In this document: in pieces, positions 1 to 11,600 of the stretch
How positions within the stretch are numbered: the stretch's first letter is position 1
Layout: every line of letters begins with the position of its first letter
NCBI RefSeq assembly: GCF_964355755.1
Contig: NC_092670.1
Location: 16,553,201 to 16,617,200, forward strand
DNA length: 64,000 nucleotides
Origin: Antedon mediterranea
Taxonomy: Eukaryota > Echinodermata > Crinoidea > Comatulida > Antedonidae
Direction: 5' to 3'
The notes under the pieces: model-generated
Databases searched by the model: none
What the model was told of the DNA's origin: nothing
Seen by the model: the letters and a program-made list of their open reading frames with translations, nothing else
Position numbers and translations under genes: made by a program

Positions 1-612
1 TATAATACATCATGATGCATGTCAAATAAATAAAAATGGTGTAGAATGAAAATACAAGGTTACATTTAAGTTATATAAACAATACACAGAGGGGTTCTCT
101 GTATTCAACATATGAAATTTAATTTGAAAGTTTATCAATTAAATTAATAACGCATACATTATACATGTATTAAACAATTTAATAAACTTGATTAAAATAA
201 ACCAATTGTCTAAGTGAAATCTTATTCATACTTTTTTTTGTGAAAAGTAACATTAAATTATATTGATATGATATAATCAGTATCGTCTAACTATGGAGGT
301 ATGAAATATACTGTATATATTATTTTTATATCTCCATGATCTAACATATTTATAAAAAACTAAAACAGGTTCGTTCTGTATGCCATTTTTGCAACCGGGT
401 ATCAATAAGCAATACTTCAACAATAATAATATACAATATTGAATAAAAATGCTGAAAATAACATATAAAACATTGCATCCACATAATTACCGGTGACAGT
501 AAATAATGTTCTAATTTCTAATAGTACTTTAAGCAACAATCAAGCATGCTAAGGAATTACAAACATTTAAAAATAGAGCAGCTCAGTTTACTCTGGTTCC
601 ATTTAAAGTTAG
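1..612. other. 3' flank of the H1 gene, no gene seen
   Basis: AT-rich DNA downstream of the minus-strand H1 gene. I see no convincing coding exon. I found no histone 3' stem-loop near the H1 stop codon on the minus strand. A weak ATTAAA-type poly(A) signal lies near 177-182 (minus). This fits a polyadenylated, replication-independent H1 transcript, but the evidence is weak. Confidence 0.4.
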
Positions 613-1272
613 TTATTTAGCTTTTTTAGGTTTAGGGCTAGCTTTAACCTTTAACGTAGCTTTGTTACTTGGTCTTGTCTTTTTTCTCTTCTTAGAACCA
701 CTCTTCCTTGATTTTTTGCTTTTCCCCTTTTTGTCATTCTTTTTTGTACTGTTACTTCCCTTCTTTTTTGGGCTTAATCGTTTCTGCCGCGAGGTTGGTT
801 TATATGAAGTTGTCGACGCATCTGGTTTTTTCCCAACTTTAAAGCGACCATGAGCTCCACCCGATTCATCACCTTTAGGTCTTACAAACACTCCAGTTTG
901 GAGACCTTTAGTAAGCGCTGTTCGTACCATATAATTCACCATGTCTGGCCTAACAGTTTCGTATGTGGATAAAATGTACTTTTTTATAGCCATTCCTGAA
1001 CTGCCTTTACTTTCCTTTAAAGATTCAATTGCCTCTACACACATTAAAGTTGAGTTTGGATGAGTAGGCTTCCATTTTGCTTTCTTTTTCTTCTTTATTT
1101 CTGTAGTTTTAGTACTACGAGGTCTAGGCCTAGTATTCCTACCAGTTACTGCGCCTGCTTCCCCTTCTTCTCCAGGGTCCTCTTTTTGTGTCTCTTCGGC
1201 TGCAGCAGCATCGTCGACTGCCTCCACATTATCTTGCTTTATATTGTCCTCTTTCTGATCCCCGTCTGACAT
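613..1272 (-). CDS. Linker histone H1 variant (germline/embryonic-type winged helix)
   Basis: Intronless 219-aa linker histone, a nuclear protein that binds nucleosome dyad and linker DNA. The start chosen is the ATG at 1272 (MSDGDQKED); the frame stays open a little upstream, but that stretch does not look like histone. Residues 1-40 are acidic and alanine-rich. Residues 45-70 are basic. Residues about 70-147 form the H15 winged-helix domain (AIESLKESKGSSGMAIKKYI, then KGLQTGVFVRPKG and GGAHGRFKVGKK). Residues 150-219 are a lysine/serine-rich tail rich in SPKK-like and KKK clusters. The pattern AIKKYIL with GVFVRPK and GRFKVG looks closer to B4/H1M/H1oo and invertebrate protamine-like PL-I proteins than to replication-dependent H1; that is from memory. 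The gene is divergent from the SOCS gene. No histone stem-loop was seen. Confidence 0.9.
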   Translation of the reverse strand: MSDGDQKEDNIKQDNVEAVDDAAAAEETQKEDPGEEGEAGAVTGRNTRPRPRSTKTTEIKKKKKAKWKPTHPNSTLMCVEAIESLKESKGSSGMAIKKYILSTYETVRPDMVNYMVRTALTKGLQTGVFVRPKGDESGGAHGRFKVGKKPDASTTSYKPTSRQKRLSPKKKGSNSTKKNDKKGKSKKSRKSGSKKRKKTRPSNKATLKVKASPKPKKAK

Positions 1273-1910
1273 TTTTAAATGATTATTAAATAATTTAAAA
1301 CGTGTACAAACCACAGGGAACGATATTTTTCTTAAATAAATATAAAATATCTCAAATTAAATTGTTTAATGCACAGCTTATTTCGACGTACCTCTACAGA
1401 AAAACTAAACAAAGACAGGTATAGGCCTAGTCGTTTGAGGGCGCACTGATCGATGCTACATTTTTTTTTCGTTTGGCGCCACCTAAAGTTTACTTTCGCT
1501 GAGTATCAAGATAGTGAACTGAGTACAATATTTGGTAATCTAGAACAAGTATACCCGTTTTTAAGGCCCATTTATACTAGGACGATAGACGATCGACGAT
1601 GAATAAAATAATAAACATATATTTTTCATCCTAGAACTATTATGATAAAATTATGCTGTATTTTTAACAAATAAAAATATTGTCCAGCGGTAGATTGTGC
1701 ACTAAAACAATCAGATATTTATCCAATCCAATAATTATCCAATCCGATATTTGTCTAGTTATGTTTTTAAAGAAAATGTTCAAATGGTTTTTCAAAGGAA
1801 CGTAACCATCAAATTCCCTTTATTACTAGTCAGGTTAAACCCATATAAAAATTCAAATGCAAGTTACTAAAAAAAATACAATTCTGTCAGTGACTAAAGG
1901 GATTTCAATG

Positions 1911-1998
1911 GAGATACAAAATAAGCAAAAAGCTAAAGTAAAACGATAAAGTAAAACCAGGGAGTTGAACAATTCCCTGGTAAAACAGCCAGAAAAAA
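1911..1998 (+). repeat. Dispersed repeat, inverted copy near 17.3 kb
   Basis: The stretch with AATGGAGATACAAAA, AAAGCTAAAGTAAAACGATAA and CAGCCAGAA recurs as its reverse complement at about 17283-17345 inside a CLEC16A intron. Family unknown. Confidence 0.6.
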
Positions 1999-2366
1999 TT
2001 GCAGAGCTTTCGAGCACCACTAGCCTTTCATAAGTACATTTATATTATAATATTAATAAAATATATATTATATTAATAGTGTAATAATATTTAACCTGGA
2101 TCGTGACAAACAAATACACGACAATTTTAAACGGATATATATTATACCGGTATTTAAAAGCTGTTGATTAAAGATCTATCTTGAGTAGTTTGGAAGCTTA
2201 CTTAAAATATATATAGACTTTTAGAAGCAATGCGTTTTGGCTATTCGTGATATAAACAGCTGGTTTTAGCTTTCTATACGGGTCTTTTTTATACCTCCAT
2301 GGTTACAGCCGCATTCAATACTGTATTCATTTCCTAAGCGATTACATCTATTACTATTATTAGTAT

Positions 2367-2391
2367 TTCCACGAAAAACCGCTTCAAAGAA
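2367..2391. promoter_or_regulatory. Two adjacent STAT-like sites upstream of SOCS
   Basis: TTCCACGAA (2367-2375) and TTCAAAGAA (2383-2391) both match the STAT consensus TTCN3GAA and are 7 bp apart. They lie about 450 bp upstream of the SOCS start codon. Vertebrate CISH and SOCS promoters use clustered STAT sites for negative feedback; the same role here is inference. Confidence 0.45.
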
Positions 2392-2718
2392 AATCAATCA
2401 TTAGGGGGCGGTCCTAAGCAGTCATTCACTAATAACGAATCGTGATTGGTCAATGGGGTAATTGCTTATGCGGATGGTAATCTCAGTTCAAAACCGCAGG
2501 GATTTTTTTTCATTACAGTTTGTAAGGGAATCTATAGGAAGTGCTTTAGATTATGTATACAAGAGTTTTCCCTGAACTCATGTCTACTATGTTTAAATAA
2601 TTTGACGAGTTCAGTCGTAATATCATTACTGACAGATCATTAGGGAGCTGAGATCGACGATCGTCTCATGCGCAGAGACTTCATCAGCAGGTTCATATGA
2701 TCACCGTTGTTGTTTCTA

Positions 2719-2727
2719 TTCTAAGAA
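2719..2727. promoter_or_regulatory. Third STAT-like site upstream of SOCS
   Basis: TTCTAAGAA matches TTCN3GAA. It lies 112 bp upstream of the SOCS ATG, just before the splice acceptor at about 2766, so it would be in an intron or proximal promoter depending on where transcription starts. Confidence 0.4.
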
Positions 2728-2838
2728 TCAGCCAACATACTATTATAAACTCATTTGTTTTCTACAGCTTCATATCATTTGGGATTTAGCAGCAGTCGGT
2801 TTCAACCTTCGTATTTTTATTTTTGAAAAGTGAACCAA

Positions 2839-3480
2839 ATGAAACAGAACTGCGGACTATTAACTACTTCTTCAACTCCTACAGACATCATTTTGAAAAT
2901 GACGTCTTGTAACAGAAATACTCAACTAGATGTTGACAGTATAACCAGGACTAATCAGATACTAGAGGAATCGAGTTGGTACCACGGAAGCATTACTTAC
3001 AAACAAGCAAGACAGAAGCTAAAAGATGCAAAAAATGGAACGTTTTTGGTACGAGATAGTTTGGACCCGAATTATTTATACAGTGTAAGCGTGAAGACCC
3101 CTCGAGGTGCTACCAGTGTGCGAATAATATACCACAGGGGCAAATTTGCTTTGGATTGTGAAGACGCATTAAAGCCATATGCACCTAAATTCGAATGTGT
3201 TATAAAGTTATTATGTCACTACATTAGTGCATCGACTGGGAAGAGTAAATTACACAAGGACTTGAAAACATCTAATAATGGACAATTGGTGTGGCTAGAA
3301 CCTTCGGGACGCAAGGACACTGAAGCAAAGTTAATGAGACCTCTATTAACTAATGTACATAGTTTGCAACATTTATGTCGATTGGCTATCAATAAGAGCT
3401 GTGATAGATGGGATATCATGGACTTAGACCTCCCCTTATCACTGAGGTATTACGTTGATCGCTATCCGTACAAACTCTGA
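2839..3480 (+). CDS. SOCS2: Suppressor of cytokine signalling, SOCS2/CISH-type
   Basis: Protein of 213 aa that should act in the cytoplasm as the substrate receptor of an Elongin B/C-Cullin 5 ubiquitin ligase, damping JAK-STAT receptor signalling. The SH2 domain spans about residues 47-153. It begins WYHGSITYKQA and contains FLVRDS, where Arg72 is the phosphotyrosine-binding arginine, and SVKTPRGATSVRIIYHRGKF. The SOCS box spans about residues 173-213, with BC-box SLQHLCRLAINK and Cul5-box LPLSLRYYVDRYPYKL. Both boxes resemble SOCS2/CISH more than SOCS1/SOCS3, and I see no clear kinase-inhibitory region. The ATG at 2839 is chosen because an in-frame TGA lies just upstream. The coding region is one exon; an acceptor near 2766 suggests a spliced 5' UTR. 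It may be the single pro-orthologue of vertebrate SOCS1/2/3/CISH, so the symbol is approximate. Confidence 0.93.
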   Translation: MKQNCGLLTTSSTPTDIILKMTSCNRNTQLDVDSITRTNQILEESSWYHGSITYKQARQKLKDAKNGTFLVRDSLDPNYLYSVSVKTPRGATSVRIIYHRGKFALDCEDALKPYAPKFECVIKLLCHYISASTGKSKLHKDLKTSNNGQLVWLEPSGRKDTEAKLMRPLLTNVHSLQHLCRLAINKSCDRWDIMDLDLPLSLRYYVDRYPYKL

Positions 3481-4694
3481 TATATCTAACCACCAATTAC
3501 TGGTTTATCAACTCAAATGTAAATAATGTATATAGTGTTTTCTTGTATTTATTGCTTGTACATATTATATTGTTAATATATTTCGTATTGCCCTATTGTT
3601 ATAACTGCTATTGTAGTACAAGCATTTAATTTAAGAACATGATTGATCTACAGAGATATTCTAGATCATTAACTCAGTCAACGTCTCGCGATTTCAGCAA
3701 TCTTTCCTCCATTATGCCAATATTGACAAGACAATCATTTGACCTGAAACCTAAATGAACGGTTGTTGAATAATTGAATAATCATAATATTTGCCGCCGG
3801 AGAATTGCGATTCTTGTCACAACACGTGAGCAAAGCAAAGAACCATTCATGATTGTTAAATAATATTTTCGAGAAATTACAGTGCAACGACAGTAAAAAA
3901 ATGACAGTTAAAAATTTGTGTTCGAACAACGAGACATAGAATAGAATTCATACAAGATGAAAGCCATTTAGCTTTAGAACAACGTGACGTTGTTTCAAGT
4001 CTTCGAGTGGGTATTATCATTTCACAACTCAACACAGCAGGAAAATTCATACAAATATGCGTATAGAAAGCCGAACGAATAAGAACATATTTTCACAGCC
4101 TGCTGCCGACGTCCGCCATTCTTAAATCTTAAGTCCAATTATAAAGTCTTAATTCGTTGTGTGCGTTTGCTTGCTGGAATCCATTGAAACCAATGAAAAT
4201 GCAGTTTGTTTGTCCTCGTTTTTTCTTTCCAGGAACTCTCGCTTTACGAGGTCAAATCGTGGGTTTACTGGTTCCCGGACTTATTTTCAATTCATGATTA
4301 TAATTTATTTATGATTTAAGCTGTCGATTCATTTTTTAACTGAAATATCGTTTATGCTTGGAAGTACTTATTATTATTTCTCTGTGACTTTAATACCATA
4401 AGTGATAGTTAATACATAATTTATCCATGTTTAATAATAATAATAATAAATTAATATGGTAATTTTGATAATGAATCAAATCATTTTTAAACAAAATAAT
4501 TTTCTATTAGCTTTAAATACGCACATCATGTGTTAAACTTATAATTATTGAAATAAAATAAACACATTGTTAGTCTCTGAACCGGCAAGAAAGAAGCACA
4601 ATATTATGTACAATGTTGCCAATGTCACTGTGGTTAAAAGAAAAGAAAACTGCTCTAGACTAGAGCAGCAATGTTTACTTTATTAAATAATGGT

Positions 4695-4930
4695 ACCGTC
4701 AACAATCTGCATTCTTGCTTAGCAGGCCTAACATAATTTGTACTGTTACAGTGTAAACTACATATTGTTACAGTATAATTAATGAATAGTTACCGTCAAC
4801 AATGTGTTTTTACACAATCTGCATTCTTGCTTAGTAGCCTAACATAATTTCTACTGTTACAATGTAAACTATTGTTACAGTATAATTAATGAATAGTTAC
4901 AGTATAATTACCGTATTGTTACAGTATAAT
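4695..4930. repeat. Tandem duplication of about 100 bp
   Basis: Two diverged copies start with ACCGTCAACAAT (about 4695 and 4791). Both contain CTGCATTCTTGCTTAG, then CCTAACATAATTT, then ACTGTTACA and GTTACAGTATAATTA. Extra partial copies of the last motif follow to about 4930. Confidence 0.7.
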
Positions 4931-5907
4931 TACTATCAATTGACTAAAAACGTTTGAGGTTTAGTCAATATTATTTGGTGCAATGTATTTTTATACTACT
5001 TCAGGCAGTAAACATGATAACATGAATGTGGTTGGTTTTAACGTGTTTTTATTTGTAGACTATGTTTCAATACATTTTCCATATCAAAACGTTCTAATAT
5101 TACTATAGGCTGATAAAAGTACTAAAATACTATGAACTCGTGAAGAATATTGGGAGATTATAAGTCTGAACATTTCTTAATTAAATGTGAAAGAAAAAGG
5201 AGAGCTGGATGGTAGTAGGGGGTCGTCATTCAGTTTCATGTCCAGGATTTGAAAATTGTTTTTAATGAGGGGCTTTTTGAAATTATACGAAATTTAATGT
5301 TTTGACATGTTGATTATAAGTACAGAAAAATCAATCATTTCATTTATTTATTTGACCCAAAAAAAAGGTCAGAAAAAATTAAATAATGATCAATTTTGAT
5401 GGTAAATTGCATGATTAGGCCTATGTTCTACAACAGAATATGAATATACAAGCAAATAGTACAGGAAAAAGTTATACGCGCATCCAAAATTCATTTCAGC
5501 ATACCGATGAACTTAGGTAGGCCTACACTGGGATGATCTGATCTAAAACAACTATCCAACTAGCCTATAACTTCATCTAATAGGCCAGCATTAATACAAT
5601 GATATTTATTCTTGTGACACCAAGTCTGCACTATCAATATTTCAAAAAGAGGTATACAAATTATCAACAGTAAAACAAATTACGCGACATATGGTATAAT
5701 AGAGAATTCATGGAAAATGCCATCCAGAATTAAACTACAGTCACGTTAAACACACATGCGTAGGAACGTGATGGAATTGCATAATTCACAGTTCAGAAAA
5801 CGAATAGTACACATGGTCTTAATGAGGCAATCAATTTATTATGTGAAAGAAAAATCGAAAATGCGGGACCTAATAACAATGTGATAACGATATATAAACT
5901 ACAATTT

Positions 5908-5918
5908 GGGGATTCCCC
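5908..5918. promoter_or_regulatory. NF-kB-like palindromic site
   Basis: GGGGATTCCCC matches GGGRNNYYCC and sits in a 15-bp near-perfect palindrome. It is 2.4 kb downstream of the SOCS stop codon. A single match could be chance. Confidence 0.2.
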
Positions 5919-7101
5919 AATGTTTTTGTCTCAGTATATTGACAAAAACGATACAAAATACAACAAAAGATGCATTATACCTATAGTTCATTATAAATAT
6001 ACTATAGACGGTATAACTTGAATTTTCATTTCATTTATTCCCTTTAAAGTGAAACTACATACTTTTATTTAAAATAGACTCGGCGTTAAAACGCTGAGAA
6101 AATGGTATGGTTTTTAATTACGCGCACGCGTGGCGGTCACTTTGTGCGTACTTGCGGTGCCATCATGTACATGGAGAGGGGAAGGGGAGATATTGAACTT
6201 TTGTATAACAACAACCATAGAGATATTATAGTGTTCACTATTAATATATCTATGCAATAATCAACTATCATATCAATATATTAAACAATACGATAAATTA
6301 TGCTTACGTCATACCGGAAATTACCGGAAACAATATGATGATCACATCATGATTAACCTACGGTGGCATACCCAATTATTTCCTACCATACCCCAAAACT
6401 AACCCTTAGTACCGGAATGTCACATTTCATAATTCCTACAGGTGAGACATAGTCATTTAAAAATCATTTTACAATGATTTCTTAAATATTTCTATGCGCA
6501 ATAATTTCTATCCATTTTACCATATGGCCGGCATATTATTACATAATGTACTTATAAAATGTTAAGAATGTACACTAGAATCGTGGTTAGGGGGTATAGG
6601 TAAGGACATCCATGGTTTAACTTGTTATCTACTCTCTTGCTATGGCTTTATTTAACATCATTTTACTTTAACCTCAATAACCTTGAGTTTAACCGGATTC
6701 CGTGAATTTCTCTGAAATTGAATGAAATGATGCGGAGAAAACAGCAAAATAGGTAACCACAGTAACTGTTACCAAAAACGTAATTGTTTTAGTCACCTGC
6801 AACCATCTTTGGAAAGTTATCGTGAATCATGTATCCGCGTTTCATGTCATTTCAATATTACGTATTAGTTGGTACCTGACGCATAGCACATACATTAAAT
6901 AATTATCATTACGCCTATTTAGAAAGTATATGAAAAAATCAGCCTAAAATATCTAATCCGCCCACTATTAATATCCGCCCATGTTAACATTTCGTAACAG
7001 AAACCGATATAGATATAAAGTTGACACACCGCACGTACAAAAGCCGTATCATTCATTATCCGCGTTTGAACGCGCGCGCGCCGCAATGTCTGGCCCTCTT
7101 G

Positions 7102-7109
7102 TGACGTCA
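7102..7109. promoter_or_regulatory. CRE-like site in a CpG-rich patch
   Basis: A perfect TGACGTCA follows a run of CG dinucleotides (about 7070-7082) in a patch unusually CpG-dense for this window. No gene start is visible beside it, so function is unknown. Confidence 0.25.
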
Positions 7110-8774
7110 ATGTCGATATTCATCAACAATAATAATTTTTACTTTTCGCGATTCAAACTATTTCATCGTAAAATAGTAAATTAATATCGGTTAACATACA
7201 TTTTTTTTTTAAATTGGAAAATTATTGCGATTCCGAAAGAAATAATATAAATTTGATACAATTTCCTTCATTGTATAATTTTGTTAACACTTTATAGAGT
7301 TTAACGGACCGTAACACCAACAAAAAGAATAAATAGAGTATCGATACATTTTTTCTATACTCAAACAAATGAAAAGGTACACATCCGCCTTATAGTGAGA
7401 TTTTATGATTAATTTTTCAAAGAATAAGGCCAATAAAATACTAAAAACTAATCTATTACAATTGAAAAACAACGATAAGACAATGTTCTATCGATCGTAT
7501 AAATGTTCGTCATCATGTCATGACTGGGCGTGGTTTCAGGAATAAAAAAAAATTATCTTTTTGTGTACAAAGTTCATGATATCATATGAATGAATTCGCA
7601 TATCACGATGAAGTAGGCTTGGTTTTTTGTACAAGTATCCGTGTGGTATCCGCGTGGTTTTTAATGTGTATCCACGTAGTTATCATACAAAGTAATTAAC
7701 CCTATTCTCATCTTACAAGTAGAAATACACCGATGTTTGTTACCGCAACAAACGGACATTGACCGTCTAAACTGGTTTTTAGACCTAAAACAACACATTT
7801 ATTATCGTAGGGATAATATCAATTTACGTATTTTCTACGAAGAATTGAAAACATTTTTCTCGAAGATTTCTTGATAAATGCAGTTTAATAAGAACGAAAC
7901 GTATCAATGCTATAGGCTTAATAAGGCAAGACCATCAAAAATTCAATTCAATTCAAATTTATTTATCTTCTTTCTTATAAAAATATAGGCCTAACAATAA
8001 TGATACGGTGAATGACATTATCATAGGAAGGAGCTAGAAAAAAGTTTAATATAAACTTATCGAGTCTATAGCCCATATATATATATAGATTACAGTATTG
8101 TAATAATACGGGCAAATAAATGCGTTCCTAGAGGAAAATCACATTAGGAACAAATTTCTCAGAAGAAAACAAAGTTGATTTCTTAGCGTTATTGCTGAAT
8201 CTGGGGTTTGTTGTACATAATTTAAACTGAATTGGATTGGGGAGACACCTTTCGAAAGTATCACGGCACGCGATCCCTGGGAAGTTCCTGCTTTATTCTT
8301 TCCAAAAAAAAAGTTCCGGGAAGGAGAGGGGAGACGTCAGAAACCGAGTGGACAATACATTTTTTGTTAGTGAGTTAATTTAGATAAGATAGAGTTTGTT
8401 CTACTTCTGCCTAAATAATCAGAATTACACTGAGTGGTACTGCTATACTACGTGTATTACTTTTGTAGCCTAAATTGGACTGAAGGTTAACATTTTTTTG
8501 TTTAATAAAATTCATAAATTATATAAGTTGTTAAAACAGGGAGGTGTTTCAAACAAGTCAATCAATCAATCAAATCCTTATGTGTGCGTGATCCACAAGT
8601 GTCTATCATTATCGACCTATCTTTCTTTGTATCGGCAAGGTTTTTTTAGAGGCTTTCCCAGAAAGGTTCGTGAAAACCATTAGTGTTAAACCTAAATAAA
8701 CGTATGAAAAACTGCAGAGGTTCGCAAAAATTATGGCAGGTATTAAAAAGTCGACATGCTGAAATTAGTAGCCC

Positions 8775-8898
8775 TTAAGGCTTGGTTCCTACTAGGACCT
8801 ACTATTTACAAAATATAATGGCCTATATGAACCGTCACTGGTCAACTCGCTTGCATTGCGCTTACGTTCTTGTGTTGTGTCTATGAACCAAGCTTTTA
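8775..8898. mobile_element. Foldback MITE, GCTTGGTTCC family
   Basis: Terminal inverted repeats GGCTTGGTTCCTACTAGGAC and GAACCAAGC are flanked by TTAA and TTTAA. A better-preserved copy lies at 42938-43085. Non-autonomous, no coding capacity. Confidence 0.6.
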
Positions 8899-9376
8899 AC
8901 ACATCAACTTTTAGTTTAGGTAGAAAGTAGGTAAGGGAGGAAAATATACGTATTTATTTAAACTTTACAAATGAACAATTAAGGGCCTACTGATATTTAA
9001 TTTGAAACGTCTCACTGCCTCGTCATAAATGAAGCAATACTGGGTGTGACAGCAGAGTAAACAAAGAAACGCACAGTCATACGGTATACGACGTCAACGC
9101 CATTTACCAAAAAGCCTAAATAATACAATGAGACACCCCTGAGACATCTTCGAAACCCAATAGGCCTGAGTAAACCCAATACAGTTTCCCCTGAATAGGG
9201 TTGGTCGTATGTTAAATTCCTCACGTTATTTCACGAGAAACGGTCCCGTTTACAGGTGTGTCCCTTCCATAGAGTTTTACTGTTACTATATCATAGGTCT
9301 AATTTTATACCTCCATGGTTAGAGAATTCTGCAAATAGATCAATTGAAATGAGATAATAGGGTCGTAGGCACGACT

Positions 9377-9600
9377 CAAACACACGCCCTAAACCATGAC
9401 CACAATGCTATAGGCCCACTTCTGCAAGCAAGGCCTGTGTACACGCCCTATTCATTACACCACTTGTGTTATATATAGGCCTATCTGCTAGATAGGCCTA
9501 CGCCCCAAACCATTATAACATTAATGCTATAGACTTCTGCCAGATAGGTCTATACATACGCCCAACCATTATAACAGTAATGTTGCTAACTTCAGCTCTT
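9377..9600. repeat. Diverged tandem repeat, unit about 85-100 bp
   Basis: The motifs CACGCCC, then AACCAT, then AATGCTATAG, then ACTTCTGC, then AGGCCT or AGGTCT, recur about three times with variation. Confidence 0.5.
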
Positions 9601-10440
9601 TAAACGAGCGGGCAGATTGTATCCGCCACACATTCGCAAAATGTGAACAGAATTCACGAAACATAACCACTGCAGGCCTAATGTGCCACATAATAATACA
9701 CAACTATGTAATTAAAATATCCGGGTTTGTACCGTAAACGCCTATTGAACGATATGGTATTTTTTTTATTTAAAAAAAAATCGTTTTTTTTTAAAATGTT
9801 GATCAAAAATCCTTAAAATCTAACCAAATAATAAAAATCGCGAGTAAATCTATAAATATATATTTTTTATGGAATATTAAAACATTTTTTTAATCGGAAT
9901 TTATAATCAAATTTGCGACGGAGTACCAGGGCGTATCTTCTTTCAGTAATTGCAATTCTACGATGAACACCATCAGATGTCTAGACAATTTCCTTGCGCT
10001 ATGCATATGTTAAATTTTCTTCCAAGAAATGCCATTTGCTAAAAATAAGTTACTCAGACACGCGTATATAATGTAGGCCTACGGATGTTTGACATGTTGA
10101 GTTTCCATAGAAATGAGCGATTTTTAAAGCCGAGAAACGTGGCAAACCTTGAGTAAATACAAAAGGATATATTCATATCGATCGCAGACATTTATACCCC
10201 TTTTTTGCAGATCGCATATTAAACCTGGGGCACAGTTGTGAAAACGTGTAAAGATAAATTTGTCCTCAATAAGCATTAGCACAAGCAGTATTCTAAGAAA
10301 AACAATTTGATTTAGTGCATAAAACTGTTATATTCGCTGCATATTCTATATGTGTCTCATTTGATAAAAGTATATGAAGCAAATTTTAAAGCGCGTTAAA
10401 TTATATTTTTTTCTATTTATTTATATATTTATTTATTTCA

Positions 10441-10476
10441 ACAAACAAACAAACAAACAAACAAACAAACAAACAA
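10441..10476. repeat. (CAAA)n microsatellite
   Basis: About nine uninterrupted ACAA/CAAA units directly after an AT-rich TTTATTTA stretch. Confidence 0.9.
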
Positions 10477-11209
10477 CATGAAAAATGCAGCCGATTCTCG
10501 GTACTGTATCTATGCCTATTTAAGAAGAAGTATCAGTTCAGTTTTATTCGGTTCACTCAAAATACAAAGACAAATATAACATAGAAAAAGCACAAGATAA
10601 CAATATCATAGAAATATTTGGTAAAACAAAATCACGGTGTTCACATATATCTAAGTATTATGTAACCTTACATGATACAGGGTGCGATATACATGAGCTG
10701 TATTGATTGATATAGATGGTATGTCATGGAGATACAGCACTGGGAATCGGGTGAAAAATGTAAACTTCAATCAGAATTTTATAGCGTTTCATTACAATAG
10801 CAGAGTTATCATGTATAATGCAGTCTGGTTTTGAACCGAGACAACAATTAAACATTTCTAAAAATGAATTGTTTGAATTATGTTCTGTGTAGTTCCGCGA
10901 ATAAATGAGGTTAAAATTGCCTGTAGGCTAGAAGGTATGGCTAAACCACAAACAAATACAGACAAACATGCATCAGTATATAGGCTACCTTTACAATGCT
11001 TAAGCGACCTATATATTTAGAAAACTCATTTTGCATACTTTTTTTATTTAAATCAGAACGCAATAAAGGGAAAACCCCCAGACCATGACAAACTTTTTGT
11101 GCATAGGCCTAGTCTACATAAAATGTATTGATTATTTGCATATATGTAGGGCCTACGTTAAATGATAACAATACAAAATGCGACGTGTGTGTTTAAATTT
11201 GATACTCAA

Positions 11210-11600
11210 TTATACAGATACAAAATGCGATGGGCGTCTTTAAAAAATGATTAATTATTTCCGACACAAAATGTCGTGTGCGTGTCCATACCGTGATAGA
11301 CTATTACCGACACAAAAAGTGTACGAGTGTTCAATCACTAATGATATATTACCGACACAAAATGCTGTGCGCGCGTTAAAACCTTCAAATTATCAGCTAC
11401 ACAAAATGTGGTACGCGCGTTCAATCACTGATGATAAAGGCATACCGACACAAAATGCTGTGCGCGCGTTAAAACCTTGAAATTATCAGCGAAACAAAAT
11501 GTGGTGCGCGCTTTCAATCACTGATGATAAAGGCATACCAACACAAATATGGCGCGAGCGTTACACTTGATTTAGCGACACAATGCGATATGCGCGTTCA
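11210..11600. repeat. CpG-rich tandem repeat, nested units of about 48 and 96 bp
   Basis: Successive blocks carry ACACAAAATG followed by GTGCGCGCGTT-type sequence and CAATCACTGATGATAAAGG. The best pair of about 96-bp units runs from about 11353 to 11540. CGCG content stands out against the AT-rich surroundings. Open frames across it are by-products of the repeat. Confidence 0.7.

Larger units (their letters stand above)
1273..2838. promoter_or_regulatory. Divergent spacer between H1 (-) and SOCS (+)
   Basis: This 1.57-kb interval should contain both promoters. It holds three TTCN3GAA STAT-like sites (2367, 2383, 2719). A pyrimidine-rich splice acceptor at about 2759-2766 (TTCTACAG) suggests that the SOCS 5' UTR is joined to an upstream non-coding exon. 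Positions 1911-1998 carry a dispersed repeat that recurs inverted at about 17283-17345. I identified no TATA box with confidence. Confidence 0.5.

Noticed and set aside
10441-10476. CRISPR-like array
   Set aside because: A simple (CAAA)n microsatellite with no spacers; the minisatellites here likewise lack unique spacers, and the window is animal DNA.
11247-11480. Plus-strand frame with repeated PTQNAVRALKP
   Set aside because: Falls entirely in the CpG-rich tandem repeat; no similarity to a known protein.
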